Positions 17,928 through 26,971 of a stretch of 50,853 nt of DNA are shown piece after piece. The translations under genes were made by a program, and so were the position numbers. The notes under the pieces are model-generated. The model searched no databases and was not told the DNA's origin. It worked only from the letters and a program-made list of their open reading frames with translations. This DNA is from Bacilli bacterium. Its GTDB lineage: Bacteria > Bacillota_I > Bacilli_A > RFN20 > CAG-826. Every line of letters starts with the position of its first letter. Within the stretch, counting starts at the first letter, position 1. The DNA is taken from contig JAKSVG010000001.1 of NCBI GenBank assembly GCA_024408105.1, forward strand, positions 1-50,853, given 5' to 3'.

Positions 17928-19180
17928 TTGAAAAAGATTTAGTTATCATCGGTGGCGGCTCTGCTGGTATGGCATCAGCATTAGAAGCACATAATCAAGG
18001 CATTAAAAGCATATTGATTCTTGAAAAGAATCCTTATTTAGGTGGGATTTTAAATCAATGCATTCATAATGGCTTTGGCTTGCATGAATTCAATGAGGAA
18101 CTAACAGGTCCTGAATTTATGACAAGATTTTCAGATCTAATTGAAAAAAATAAAATCGAATACCGCTTACTATCAAATGTTTTAAGTATATCTGAAGATA
18201 AAGTAGTAACATACTCAAATAGTTATGAGGGACTTGTTGAAATTAAAGCTAAAGCTATTATTTTAGCTACAGGTTGCTATGAAAGAAGTCCTGGTGCAAT
18301 CCAAATACCTGGAACAAGGCCTAGTGGTGTATATACAGCAGGTCAAGCACAATTATATTTAAACTGCTATGGTTATTTAGTTGGCAAAAGAGTTTTTATT
18401 CTCGGCAGTGGTGATATCGGCTTAATTATGGCAAGAAGAATGACGCTAGAAGGAGCAAAAGTTCTTGGAGTTGCTGAGTTAATGCCTTATAGCGCTGGTT
18501 TGAATAGAAATATCGTACAATGTTTAAAAGACTTTGACATTCCTTTATATTTATCTCATACAGTTAAAGAAGTTAAAGGAAAAGAACAACTTAGTAAAGT
18601 TGTTATTGCAAAAGTTGACGAAAAATTTAATTTTATTCCTGGCACAGAAATAGAATTTGATGCGGACACATTACTTTTATCAGTTGGATTGATACCAAAT
18701 TGCGATTTAATTAGCAAATTAGATATTTCATTTAGCAAAACTCGCGGTGCTAATGTCACACAAGATATGGAGACAGATGTTCCAGGAATATTTTCGGCAG
18801 GCAATGTTTTACATGTTCATGATTTAGTTGATTATGTTGTAAGTGAGGCAAAAGAAGCCGGAAGAGGCGCTGCAAAATATCTTAATGGTAAATTAACCCA
18901 CAAAGGGCATGTTTATTCTCTAAAACCTGGTTATGGCATAGGTTATGTAGTGCCTCAAAGAATATTTATAGAAGATGCGGGCGAACAAATAATATTAAAA
19001 TTTAGAGTGACACGTCCATTTAAAGATATCAATATCTTTATAAAAGAAAATGATAACTTAATAAAGAAAATATTTAAGCCTGCAATTATTCCAAGCGAAA
19101 TGGAAATAGTAAAACTTGATAAATCGTTATTTAAATCATTAGATAACACAATTGATGTTTATGTGGAGGAGAAAAAATGA
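17924..19180 (+). CDS. GlpB-like NAD/FAD-dependent oxidoreductase
   Basis: A 418-residue flavoprotein. The FAD motif is GGGSAGMASALEA (9-21); the second Rossmann motif GSGDIGLIMARRM (about 161-173) would bind NAD. CYERSPGAIQIPGTRPSG and FSAGNVLHVHDLVD are typical of the NAD(FAD)-dependent dehydrogenase subunit that accompanies GlpA-like proteins. Its role is probably to pass electrons between the GlpA-like subunit and NAD or a membrane acceptor. The ATG overlaps the previous stop, and its stop overlaps the next start. Confidence 0.82.
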   Translation: MIEKDLVIIGGGSAGMASALEAHNQGIKSILILEKNPYLGGILNQCIHNGFGLHEFNEELTGPEFMTRFSDLIEKNKIEYRLLSNVLSISEDKVVTYSNSYEGLVEIKAKAIILATGCYERSPGAIQIPGTRPSGVYTAGQAQLYLNCYGYLVGKRVFILGSGDIGLIMARRMTLEGAKVLGVAELMPYSAGLNRNIVQCLKDFDIPLYLSHTVKEVKGKEQLSKVVIAKVDEKFNFIPGTEIEFDADTLLLSVGLIPNCDLISKLDISFSKTRGANVTQDMETDVPGIFSAGNVLHVHDLVDYVVSEAKEAGRGAAKYLNGKLTHKGHVYSLKPGYGIGYVVPQRIFIEDAGEQIILKFRVTRPFKDINIFIKENDNLIKKIFKPAIIPSEMEIVKLDKSLFKSLDNTIDVYVEEKK

Positions 19181-19521
19181 AAGAACTAATTTGCATTACT
19201 TGTCCACGTGGATGTCATTTGAAAGTCGATGATAATATGAATGTAACCGGAAATTTCTGCCCTCGCGGAGCAAAATATGCTGTTAATGAATTGACGCATC
19301 CTGTAAGGACACTTACATCAACAATAAAAACAAACAGCGAATTGAATCCAAGGTGTCCTGTTAAGAGTAAAGAACCTTTGCCTAAAGAATTAATCTTCAA
19401 GGCGATGGACGAGATTAATAAGGTTGTTGTTAAATTGCCTATCAATATAGGTGATATAGTTATTAAAAATGTTTGTGGAAGTGGCGTTGATATTGTTGCC
19501 ACTAAAAAGATAGATAAATAA
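19177..19521 (+). CDS. DUF1667 iron-sulfur-type protein of the GlpA/GlpB triad
   Basis: A 114-residue protein whose N terminus holds CITCPRGC (residues 5-12) and NFCPRGAKYA (about 26-35), then PRCPVKSKEPLPK. These cysteines are a family signature and may bind a metal or Fe-S cluster. DUF1667 proteins are regularly the third gene after GlpA-like and GlpB-like flavoproteins in anaerobic Firmicutes and Thermotoga. It overlaps the preceding stop (ATGA). The RNase J homologue starts 14 bases later. Confidence 0.85.
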   Translation: MKELICITCPRGCHLKVDDNMNVTGNFCPRGAKYAVNELTHPVRTLTSTIKTNSELNPRCPVKSKEPLPKELIFKAMDEINKVVVKLPINIGDIVIKNVCGSGVDIVATKKIDK

Positions 19522-19534
19522 TTGGGAGTTTTAT

Positions 19535-21211
19535 ATGGAAGATAATATTCGTATCTTTCACCTCGGTGGACAAGATGAGGTTGGAAAGAATCTTACTGTT
19601 GTTGAAATAAATGGCGATATTTTTGTTTTAGATTGTGGTTTTAAACTCCCTGATAAATCAAAACACGGAATTGACTTTATAATTCCTCGTTTCGATTATT
19701 TAATCGAACATAAAAGCAAAATTAAAGCTTATATTTTAACTAGAGGAAACGATATAGCCCTTGCTGGCTTGCCATTTTTGATTAAAAGAGCACCTGCGCC
19801 AGTAATATGTACTGATATAACAAGGATCTTTTTAGAATCTTTTTGTGAATATGCTCATGCAAAGGTTGAATTTGATTTTGATATCATTGAGCCTAGCGAC
19901 GTCAGGATGATAGCAGGAAGAAAAATTAGATTTTTCCCAACAGCAACCAACACTCCAAGAAGTAATGGTGTAGCTATTTCAACAGATAAAGGCAATATTG
20001 TTTTTATTGATGACTTTGTCATTGATAATAACTGCGATAATGGTTATATTTCAAATTCGAAAGCAATGGCAGATATCGCAAGTGAAGAAACCCTTTTATT
20101 AATGTTGGATTCATTTTTCTCAGAAAGACCAGGCTATACAATTCCATCATTTAAATTAGCACCATTAATTGAATCATCATTTAAGGATGCACCAGGAAGA
20201 ATTTATATAGCTCTTGAATCACTCGATATTTATAATATCGAAATGGCCTCAAAACTAGCCTTTAAATATGGGAGAAAGATAATCTTTTTTGATGAAGGCA
20301 CGGAAACGTTATATAAAACAGTTAATAAATTTTATAAAGAAAGAATTCCAACAAAAAATATTGCATCTATTGACGATGCACTAAGATTGCCTCCTAAAGA
20401 GGTTGCTATTTTTATAACTGGTTTTGGAACGCGCATTTATCATAAAATTTCATTATTTGGTTGCAATGAACACAAAGATAAGCGTCTAAAACTTTTACCA
20501 GATGATACATTTATCATGGGGTTGCACGCCTCAAATTCAACAGAATTGCTTGCTTCAGAAGCAGTTGATGAACTTTATCATAATGATGTGGCAAAAATCA
20601 TTTATTTCAAAAAGAATGAATTTTTAACAATGCATCCTAGCGAAGAAGATTTAAAAACAATGATTTCTATTTTTAGGCCTAAATATTATGTGCCAATTAA
20701 TGGAACTTATAAGCAACTTCTTTCTAATGCGATGATTGCAGTAAATATGAATATTGGTCTAACATATACGAATATTTTTATCTTAGATAACGGCATGGTT
20801 TTAGACATAGACCAAAAAGGTGCATTCATATCAAAAGAAAAGGTGCTGACTGGTGAACTATATGTTGATGGTTTCAACATTGGTTTAGGTGATCTAAAAA
20901 CAATGGAACAACGTCGTACACTAGGAGATGATGGTGTTGTTGTGATTGGAGCAGTTGTTTCTTTAGAAACAAGAAAAATTACATACGGTCCTGATATTCA
21001 AACTCGTGGTTTGGTTTATGTTAAAGAAAGCGAATCATTGCTAAAAGAGTTGGAACGTTTAAGTCTTAACGCAATCAACGAAGAGCTTAAATGCGCACAG
21101 CCAAACTTAAAAAATATAGAAGAAAAAATCAAAGATGATTTGTTTAAGCACATTAAGCGTGTTACAACAAAATCTCCAATGATAATTTCTATGATAAACA
21201 AAGAAAAATAA
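19535..21211 (+). CDS. RNase J homologue lacking the metal-binding active site
   Basis: A 558-residue protein collinear with RNase J from HLGGQDEVGKNL to the C-terminal domain. RNase J is a metallo-beta-lactamase/beta-CASP ribonuclease that needs two zinc ions. Here the HGHEDH motif reads RGNDIA (70-75), and the THSIPDS motif reads ATNTPRS. The late HVSGH region reads TMHPS (365-369), and PVHGEY reads PINGTY (387-392). Only an aspartate in the DDF motif (about 160) seems kept. Loss of nearly all ligands predicts no catalysis. It most resembles a J2-type structural partner of an active RNase J1 that must be encoded elsewhere. GGGAG precedes ATG 19535. Confidence 0.88.
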   Translation: MEDNIRIFHLGGQDEVGKNLTVVEINGDIFVLDCGFKLPDKSKHGIDFIIPRFDYLIEHKSKIKAYILTRGNDIALAGLPFLIKRAPAPVICTDITRIFLESFCEYAHAKVEFDFDIIEPSDVRMIAGRKIRFFPTATNTPRSNGVAISTDKGNIVFIDDFVIDNNCDNGYISNSKAMADIASEETLLLMLDSFFSERPGYTIPSFKLAPLIESSFKDAPGRIYIALESLDIYNIEMASKLAFKYGRKIIFFDEGTETLYKTVNKFYKERIPTKNIASIDDALRLPPKEVAIFITGFGTRIYHKISLFGCNEHKDKRLKLLPDDTFIMGLHASNSTELLASEAVDELYHNDVAKIIYFKKNEFLTMHPSEEDLKTMISIFRPKYYVPINGTYKQLLSNAMIAVNMNIGLTYTNIFILDNGMVLDIDQKGAFISKEKVLTGELYVDGFNIGLGDLKTMEQRRTLGDDGVVVIGAVVSLETRKITYGPDIQTRGLVYVKESESLLKELERLSLNAINEELKCAQPNLKNIEEKIKDDLFKHIKRVTTKSPMIISMINKEK

Positions 21212-21266
21212 ATTCGATTATATCGTAATTTATTTATTATTACTTATATTTTAAAAAAATATATAT

Positions 21267-21272
21267 TAAAAT
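21267..21272 (+). promoter_or_regulatory. Putative -10 box of ftsK (leaderless)
   Basis: TAAAAT ends six bases before the ftsK ATG at 21279, so transcription would begin at or within a base of the start codon. No Shine-Dalgarno site is present. Confidence 0.45.
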
Positions 21273-21278
21273 TGAGAT

Positions 21279-24038
21279 ATGAAAAAAAGATTTGCAATTA
21301 CTAAAGACACATTACTATCACTTATTGGCATAGCCATTTGTCTTTTCTGTCTTGTTATTATTTGCTCAGCAAATTCTATTTTTTCATTTTTATCGGTAGG
21401 AATTCTAGGGGCTTTTGGATTTATCGGCTTTTGGATATTAATTCCTGCTGTTTTCTTACTTGGAGTTTACTTATTGCTTAGACGTAAACTAATAAAATTT
21501 AGAGTAGATATTTCTTTATGGGGAATATACCTAATTATTCTTGCTATTTTAATCCTTTCATCAGCATGGGGCAGTGAAGGTCAAAGAGTAATATCAAAGA
21601 CGATTGAAGGAAATCCAACAGTCGTTATTTCGATGTTTAATACCGGAAAAGATTCAGCAGGCAACACTTACGAATTTCTTCAATTTAATACATGCGTAGC
21701 TTACATACAACAAATTGCCAAAAATTTTGCAATCGCACACAAACAAACAGATGATTTAGTTAAAGGATTTGACATTGCCAACATAAATTTAGGCGGTGGA
21801 TACATAGGCTATGTTCTTTGTGGTGCACTTAATAGTGCAACAACACCTATCGGCACAACAATCATTTCTTGGCTAATTATAGTAGTCGGATTATGCCTTG
21901 TATTAAATCGACAAATCAAAAAATTATTTTATTTAATCAAAAACAAAGCTAAACATGATGCTGCTCAAAAAGCCGCTATAGAAGATGTCTATTCGCAAAA
22001 AGTTGACGATGATTTTGGAATGCATAATTTTTCATATGATGAATTAAACACATTTGAGCAAAATGAAATCGATGATTCAACTATTGAGACGCAAAATAAT
22101 GATGAGCCATCAAATCAACAGTTAAGTGATCTAACAATGAGAACTTACAATAGCACTCACGGACTACAAAAACCAAAGTTTTCGTTAAATGGAGAGATTC
22201 AACACGCTAATTCTCAAACTCAATTGTATCAAACAAATCCGTTTGCACGTGTTAGCGAGCTAGTCGTTGAACAAGATGTCAGTATTCCTGTTCAAGAAAT
22301 AGCGCCTGTTGAAACTGAAGAAAAAATTATGGAAACTGAAAGTCCAATCAACGATTTAGCAATAAATCAAACAAATGTTCAAACTCCAATAACTCAAGAA
22401 CCGCCTAAAGAGGTTGTTGCAGAAGTTGTGACAGATCCTCAGCATAGGCCTCAGCCTAAGGCTGTTATTAGACCGGAATTCAAACTTCCACCATTAAATT
22501 TACTTGATTATCATGAGAATCTTGATGATTTAACAAAAAATGACGAATCCTGTGCAAGTAGAATTGAATTATTAAACCAAGCATTTGTAGACTTAAAAGT
22601 AGGAGCCTCTGTTAGTGGCTATACAATTGGACCTTCAGTTACACGTTACGATATAAAAACAAATACTAGTGTTTCTGTAAGCGCGATTAAGAAAATCATT
22701 GAAGATATTTCGATTCGTCTCGGTGGTGTTATGGCAAGATTTGAGCCAATTGTTTTAGGTAAGCCAACATCAGGATTAGAAATTGAAAATGCAATAAGAA
22801 CAAATGTTGGATTAAGAGAGGCGATGGAGAAATTACCTGAAGGAGAGAAATTTCTTTGCAATATTCCGTTTGGTAAAGATATTTCAGGTCAACTTGTACA
22901 TGCTAATGTCAAAGATTTCCCTCATATGCTTGTTGCTGGCACAACAGGATCAGGAAAATCAATATTTATGCATTCTACGATTCTCGCACTTATAATGCGA
23001 AACACGCCATATCAACTTAAATTACTTTTAATCGATCCAAAGAAAGTTGAAATGTCCTATTATCGCGAAATTCCACATTTACTTTGTCCAAATATTAGCG
23101 AACCACGTAAAGCTCTAGTAGCTATGAAAAAACTTGTCGACGAAATGCAACGTAGATACAATTTGTTCGAGCAAAATAGAGTTCGTGATATAAAAGAATT
23201 TAATGCTTTTGCTAAAGCAAACGGAATTGAACCATTACCAGTTATTGTCGTCTGCGTTGATGAATACGCTGACTTAAGCGATGACTGCAAAGAAATACGC
23301 GATCCAGTCGTTAGAATTGCTCAGAAAGCAAGGAGTGCTGGTATCCATTTAATTATTGCAACGCAGCGTCCATCTGTTGACGTTATTGATGGCGTTATTA
23401 AAGCGAATATTTCAACACACGTTGCATTGATGGTTTCTAGTTTTGCAGATTCATCTGTAATTATCGGCGAAAGTGGTGCTGAAAAATTATTAGGCAACGG
23501 CGATATGATTGTTGATTGTGCCTCAATATCAAAGACAAGTAAGCCTCGTGTACAAGGATGCTTTGTTGATACTCCTGAAATCAATCGAGTGACAGATTAT
23601 CTAAGAAAACAAAGTGCACCATTATATGATCCTGAATTTTTAGATTTAACTGAGCACACAGAAGAAATGCCAACTCAATCATCTGAAACTATCGTCGATT
23701 TAGCTTCATTGAAAGAACAAAGTGAAGAAAAACTTTACGAAACAATTAAATTAGATCTTGCTAATAAAGAATATTGCTCGATTTCATTTATTCAAAGAAC
23801 ATATGGCGTCGGTTTCCCAAAAGCTGGGCGTTTATTTAATAAATTAGTAAAAGAAGGTATTGTTGCCCCTAGTGGTGATGCAAGAGGATGCAAAGTTCTA
23901 GTTCATTTAACTGAACAAAGTGATTCCTCTCCAACATCAATAGATCAATCAAATGTTTACGAAGATACATCTGAAAATGAACAAAATTCTTCTTTAGAAG
24001 AAAAAACAATAGAAAATAATGATTTAGGAGAGAACTAA
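21279..24038 (+). CDS. ftsK: DNA translocase FtsK/SpoIIIE
   Basis: A 919-residue motor that pumps chromosomal DNA through the division septum. About four membrane helices lie in residues 10-215. A low-complexity linker rich in Gln, Glu, Asn and Thr runs to about 390. The RecA-like motor follows with Walker A GTTGSGKS (554-561) and Walker B VVCVDEYADL. The C-terminal gamma winged-helix domain (YETIKLDLA to LVKEGIVAPS) recognises polarity sequences. ATG 21279 has no ribosome binding site. The pullulanase gene starts two bases after the stop and uses a GGAGA site in its end. Confidence 0.93.
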   Translation: MKKRFAITKDTLLSLIGIAICLFCLVIICSANSIFSFLSVGILGAFGFIGFWILIPAVFLLGVYLLLRRKLIKFRVDISLWGIYLIILAILILSSAWGSEGQRVISKTIEGNPTVVISMFNTGKDSAGNTYEFLQFNTCVAYIQQIAKNFAIAHKQTDDLVKGFDIANINLGGGYIGYVLCGALNSATTPIGTTIISWLIIVVGLCLVLNRQIKKLFYLIKNKAKHDAAQKAAIEDVYSQKVDDDFGMHNFSYDELNTFEQNEIDDSTIETQNNDEPSNQQLSDLTMRTYNSTHGLQKPKFSLNGEIQHANSQTQLYQTNPFARVSELVVEQDVSIPVQEIAPVETEEKIMETESPINDLAINQTNVQTPITQEPPKEVVAEVVTDPQHRPQPKAVIRPEFKLPPLNLLDYHENLDDLTKNDESCASRIELLNQAFVDLKVGASVSGYTIGPSVTRYDIKTNTSVSVSAIKKIIEDISIRLGGVMARFEPIVLGKPTSGLEIENAIRTNVGLREAMEKLPEGEKFLCNIPFGKDISGQLVHANVKDFPHMLVAGTTGSGKSIFMHSTILALIMRNTPYQLKLLLIDPKKVEMSYYREIPHLLCPNISEPRKALVAMKKLVDEMQRRYNLFEQNRVRDIKEFNAFAKANGIEPLPVIVVCVDEYADLSDDCKEIRDPVVRIAQKARSAGIHLIIATQRPSVDVIDGVIKANISTHVALMVSSFADSSVIIGESGAEKLLGNGDMIVDCASISKTSKPRVQGCFVDTPEINRVTDYLRKQSAPLYDPEFLDLTEHTEEMPTQSSETIVDLASLKEQSEEKLYETIKLDLANKEYCSISFIQRTYGVGFPKAGRLFNKLVKEGIVAPSGDARGCKVLVHLTEQSDSSPTSIDQSNVYEDTSENEQNSSLEEKTIENNDLGEN

Positions 24039-24039
24039 A

Positions 24040-26133
24040 ATGGCTGTTAAAGACGTTCGCCTACATTCATGGAAATCACTTATTGTTATCCTAGATAAAC
24101 CATCGTCATTGCATGCTGATTTATTGGTAGATGGTAATCCTATAAATATAGAACTTTCATCCAACAACGGAGAAACACTTATATATAATATCCTTGAAAA
24201 TATCGATTTATTAGGGCATGAGTTAATTTTCAAAACATTTGAATTTAATGAAAAACATGTCAATGTAACCGATGCAGTAGACTTCATTGACTTCGATCAA
24301 CGCTATTCATACTATGGTGATGATTTAGGCGCAACCTACTATAGCGATAGAACAGATTTTAAACTATGGGCGCCTCTTGCAAGTAAAGTTTCCATATTAA
24401 TAAACGGAAATACAATACCTATGAATAGATTGGAGAATGGTGTTTATTTCCAATCGCTAGATGGCAACTTTGACGGTGCTTTGTACAACTATTTAGTTGT
24501 AATTAACGGGAAAGAAGTCGTTGTGAGCGATCCTTATGGAAAATCATCAAATAGCAACGGTAAATCATCGGCTGTCATTAATCCATCAAAAATTGAAATG
24601 GATATGTTTGACGAATGCCTTCCACGTATGGATTCATATTTGGATGCAATTATATATGAAGCAAATGTACGCGACATGACTATTGATCCAAATACCGATA
24701 TAGTAAATAAAGGCAAATTTTTAGGATTAATAGAAAAAGATAAACATACAAAAGGCGGAAATTCTGCAGGTTTTGATTATCTAAAATCCTTAGGATTTAC
24801 ACATTTGCAACTGATGCCGGTTTTAGATTTCAAAACTGTTGACGAAAATAACTCAGATAATACATACAATTGGGGTTATGATCCTCAGCAATTCTTTACA
24901 CTTGAAGGTAGTTATTCATTAAATCCGAATGATCCCTACTCAAGAATCATCGAATTTAAAAAACTTGTTCGCTCATTTCATAGAGCAGGAATAAGAATTA
25001 ATCTTGATGTTGTTTACAATCATGTTTACGAAGCTAAAACATCGCTTCTTCAGTTAATAACGCCTAATTACTTCTTTAGAAGAGACTATAAAGGTAAATT
25101 TATCAATCATTCATTTTGTGGAAATGATTTCGCCTCAGAAAGGCCGATGGCTAGACGAATTATTGTTGATTCAGTTAAATATTTGATTAAAGAATACCAC
25201 ATTGATGGATTACGCTTTGATTTAATGGGTTTAATAGACGTAACAACAATGAATGAAGTGGCAAAAGAAGCAAAAATTCTTCGACACGATATCATGCTTT
25301 ATGGCGAAGGATGGAATATGTGTGCTGAAACAAAAGATGGAACACCATTGGCCAATATGGACAATGAACGACTGATTCCGGATTTTGCTTTTTTCAATGA
25401 TCGATATAGAAATATAGTTAGAGGATGTGGTTCTACATCTAAATTAGACGATTGTGGCTATCTATTAGGAAATTCATCCTATAAATTAGGATTCGAATTT
25501 GTTTATTGCGGTTCAACCTATGACATGGTTTTTCCAAAATTGTTTAACGAGATTGATTCATCTATAAATTATGTTGAATGTCATGATAATGCTACACTTT
25601 TTGATAGCATCAAAAATTCTACCGATATTGATGATCCATTAAGAACAGTTCGTAAAATTAACAAGGTCCTTCTTCTTTCCTTTGGAATACCATTTATTCA
25701 CGCTGGGCAAGAAATAGGCCTAAGCAAATATTCTCACCATAACACATATAATGAAGGAGATAGATTTAATTCCTTTAAATATGATTTATTAGATGAACGA
25801 ATTGATATGGCAAAAAGTCTATCTGTTTATATAGCAGCTAGAAAAGAAATACAAATTTTTAAATGTTTAGATAAAGATTTGGTTATAAAAAATTTAGAAT
25901 TTTTTGATAATGATGAAATCATGCATGTTTCATTTGTCGATCTAAAGGCAAATAAACAAAAATTCCATATCTTTGTAAATCCATCTGAAAATGGAAGACA
26001 TATTGAATTAGATAAATTTGTCGACGTTTATTATCCATATGGATATAGAAAGCAAATAGAAAAACACCCAAGAAACACGATTGGAATTTCACCAAATCAA
26101 GTATCAATTTTTGTTGAAGTAGAAGGGGAATAA
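24040..26133 (+). CDS. pulA: Type I pullulanase (alpha-1,6 debranching enzyme)
   Basis: A 697-residue GH13 enzyme. An N-terminal beta domain (about 1-85) and CBM48 (about 90-180) precede the catalytic barrel. The family hallmark YNWGYDP is present. INLDVVYNHVY, DGLRFDLMGL (nucleophile aspartate), YGEGWNM (acid/base glutamate) and VECHDNATLFD form the four conserved GH13 regions. There is no signal peptide, so it acts in the cytoplasm on glycogen-like or imported branched glucans. It is tightly packed between ftsK and plsC, a linkage without obvious functional meaning. Confidence 0.93.
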   Translation: MAVKDVRLHSWKSLIVILDKPSSLHADLLVDGNPINIELSSNNGETLIYNILENIDLLGHELIFKTFEFNEKHVNVTDAVDFIDFDQRYSYYGDDLGATYYSDRTDFKLWAPLASKVSILINGNTIPMNRLENGVYFQSLDGNFDGALYNYLVVINGKEVVVSDPYGKSSNSNGKSSAVINPSKIEMDMFDECLPRMDSYLDAIIYEANVRDMTIDPNTDIVNKGKFLGLIEKDKHTKGGNSAGFDYLKSLGFTHLQLMPVLDFKTVDENNSDNTYNWGYDPQQFFTLEGSYSLNPNDPYSRIIEFKKLVRSFHRAGIRINLDVVYNHVYEAKTSLLQLITPNYFFRRDYKGKFINHSFCGNDFASERPMARRIIVDSVKYLIKEYHIDGLRFDLMGLIDVTTMNEVAKEAKILRHDIMLYGEGWNMCAETKDGTPLANMDNERLIPDFAFFNDRYRNIVRGCGSTSKLDDCGYLLGNSSYKLGFEFVYCGSTYDMVFPKLFNEIDSSINYVECHDNATLFDSIKNSTDIDDPLRTVRKINKVLLLSFGIPFIHAGQEIGLSKYSHHNTYNEGDRFNSFKYDLLDERIDMAKSLSVYIAARKEIQIFKCLDKDLVIKNLEFFDNDEIMHVSFVDLKANKQKFHIFVNPSENGRHIELDKFVDVYYPYGYRKQIEKHPRNTIGISPNQVSIFVEVEGE

Positions 26134-26134
26134 T

Positions 26135-26971
26135 ATGCGAAAAGCAAGAAAATTATTTAGTTACATTCGTATTGTGTTAGAAGCAGGTCCGACTATTCTT
26201 TTTTATCATTTAACAAAAATGCATAAATACGCAAAACATCCTGAAAAATATCCTTTGGATATTCGATACAAAAATGCACGTACTGTTTTAAGTAGAATTA
26301 TAAAAGCATATCGCGTTGATATTCATTGTTCTGGACTAGAAAATCTAAGCAATGTTGATGGTAAAGTTATGTTTGTTTCAAATCACCTTTCAACAGCTGA
26401 TCCAGTTGCTTTAGTATCTTTGCTAGATAAACCAATAACTTTTGCTGCTAAACAAGAAACACTGGATATGCCATTTGTTGGTGCAGTTTTATTGGCTCTT
26501 GATGGTGTACCTTTAGATAGAGGCAACATAATGAATCAATTAAGCCAAATTAAGCTTCTTGTTAATACAATAAAATCTGAAAAATATGCAAATGTTTGTA
26601 TTTTTGCCGAAGGCACTAGAAATAAAGAACCTAAAAACCCTTGTTTAGAATTCCACGCTGGATCTATTAAAATGGCATATATGGCTAATACACCAATTAT
26701 TCCTATTACATTGTATGGAACTTGGAGAATATTTTCTGCAAAACATTTCTTAAGAAAATATCCTGTTTACGTAGATTTTGGAAAGCCAATTTATCCTTCA
26801 GAATATAAAAATATTAGCTCCGTTGAATTGTCTGATAAATTAAGACATCAAATTGATCAAAATGTTAATAGATTCAGATTATTAGACAAAAAAGAAATTT
26901 GCGCTCAAAGATTAACTAAAAAACGTAAATTATATGAGATAGAACCAGATAATATTAAATTATCTTCTTAA
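26135..26971 (+). CDS. plsC: 1-acylglycerol-3-phosphate O-acyltransferase
   Basis: A 278-residue member of the PlsC family that makes phosphatidic acid. The catalytic HX4D motif is NHLSTAD (His84, Asp89); the glycerophosphate-binding motif is AEGTRN, and the late PIIPITLYG stretch is present. It begins one base after the pullulanase stop, with GGGG as ribosome binding site. Its 3 prime end overlaps the convergent methyltransferase gene by 12 bases. Confidence 0.92.
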   Translation: MRKARKLFSYIRIVLEAGPTILFYHLTKMHKYAKHPEKYPLDIRYKNARTVLSRIIKAYRVDIHCSGLENLSNVDGKVMFVSNHLSTADPVALVSLLDKPITFAAKQETLDMPFVGAVLLALDGVPLDRGNIMNQLSQIKLLVNTIKSEKYANVCIFAEGTRNKEPKNPCLEFHAGSIKMAYMANTPIIPITLYGTWRIFSAKHFLRKYPVYVDFGKPIYPSEYKNISSVELSDKLRHQIDQNVNRFRLLDKKEICAQRLTKKRKLYEIEPDNIKLSS

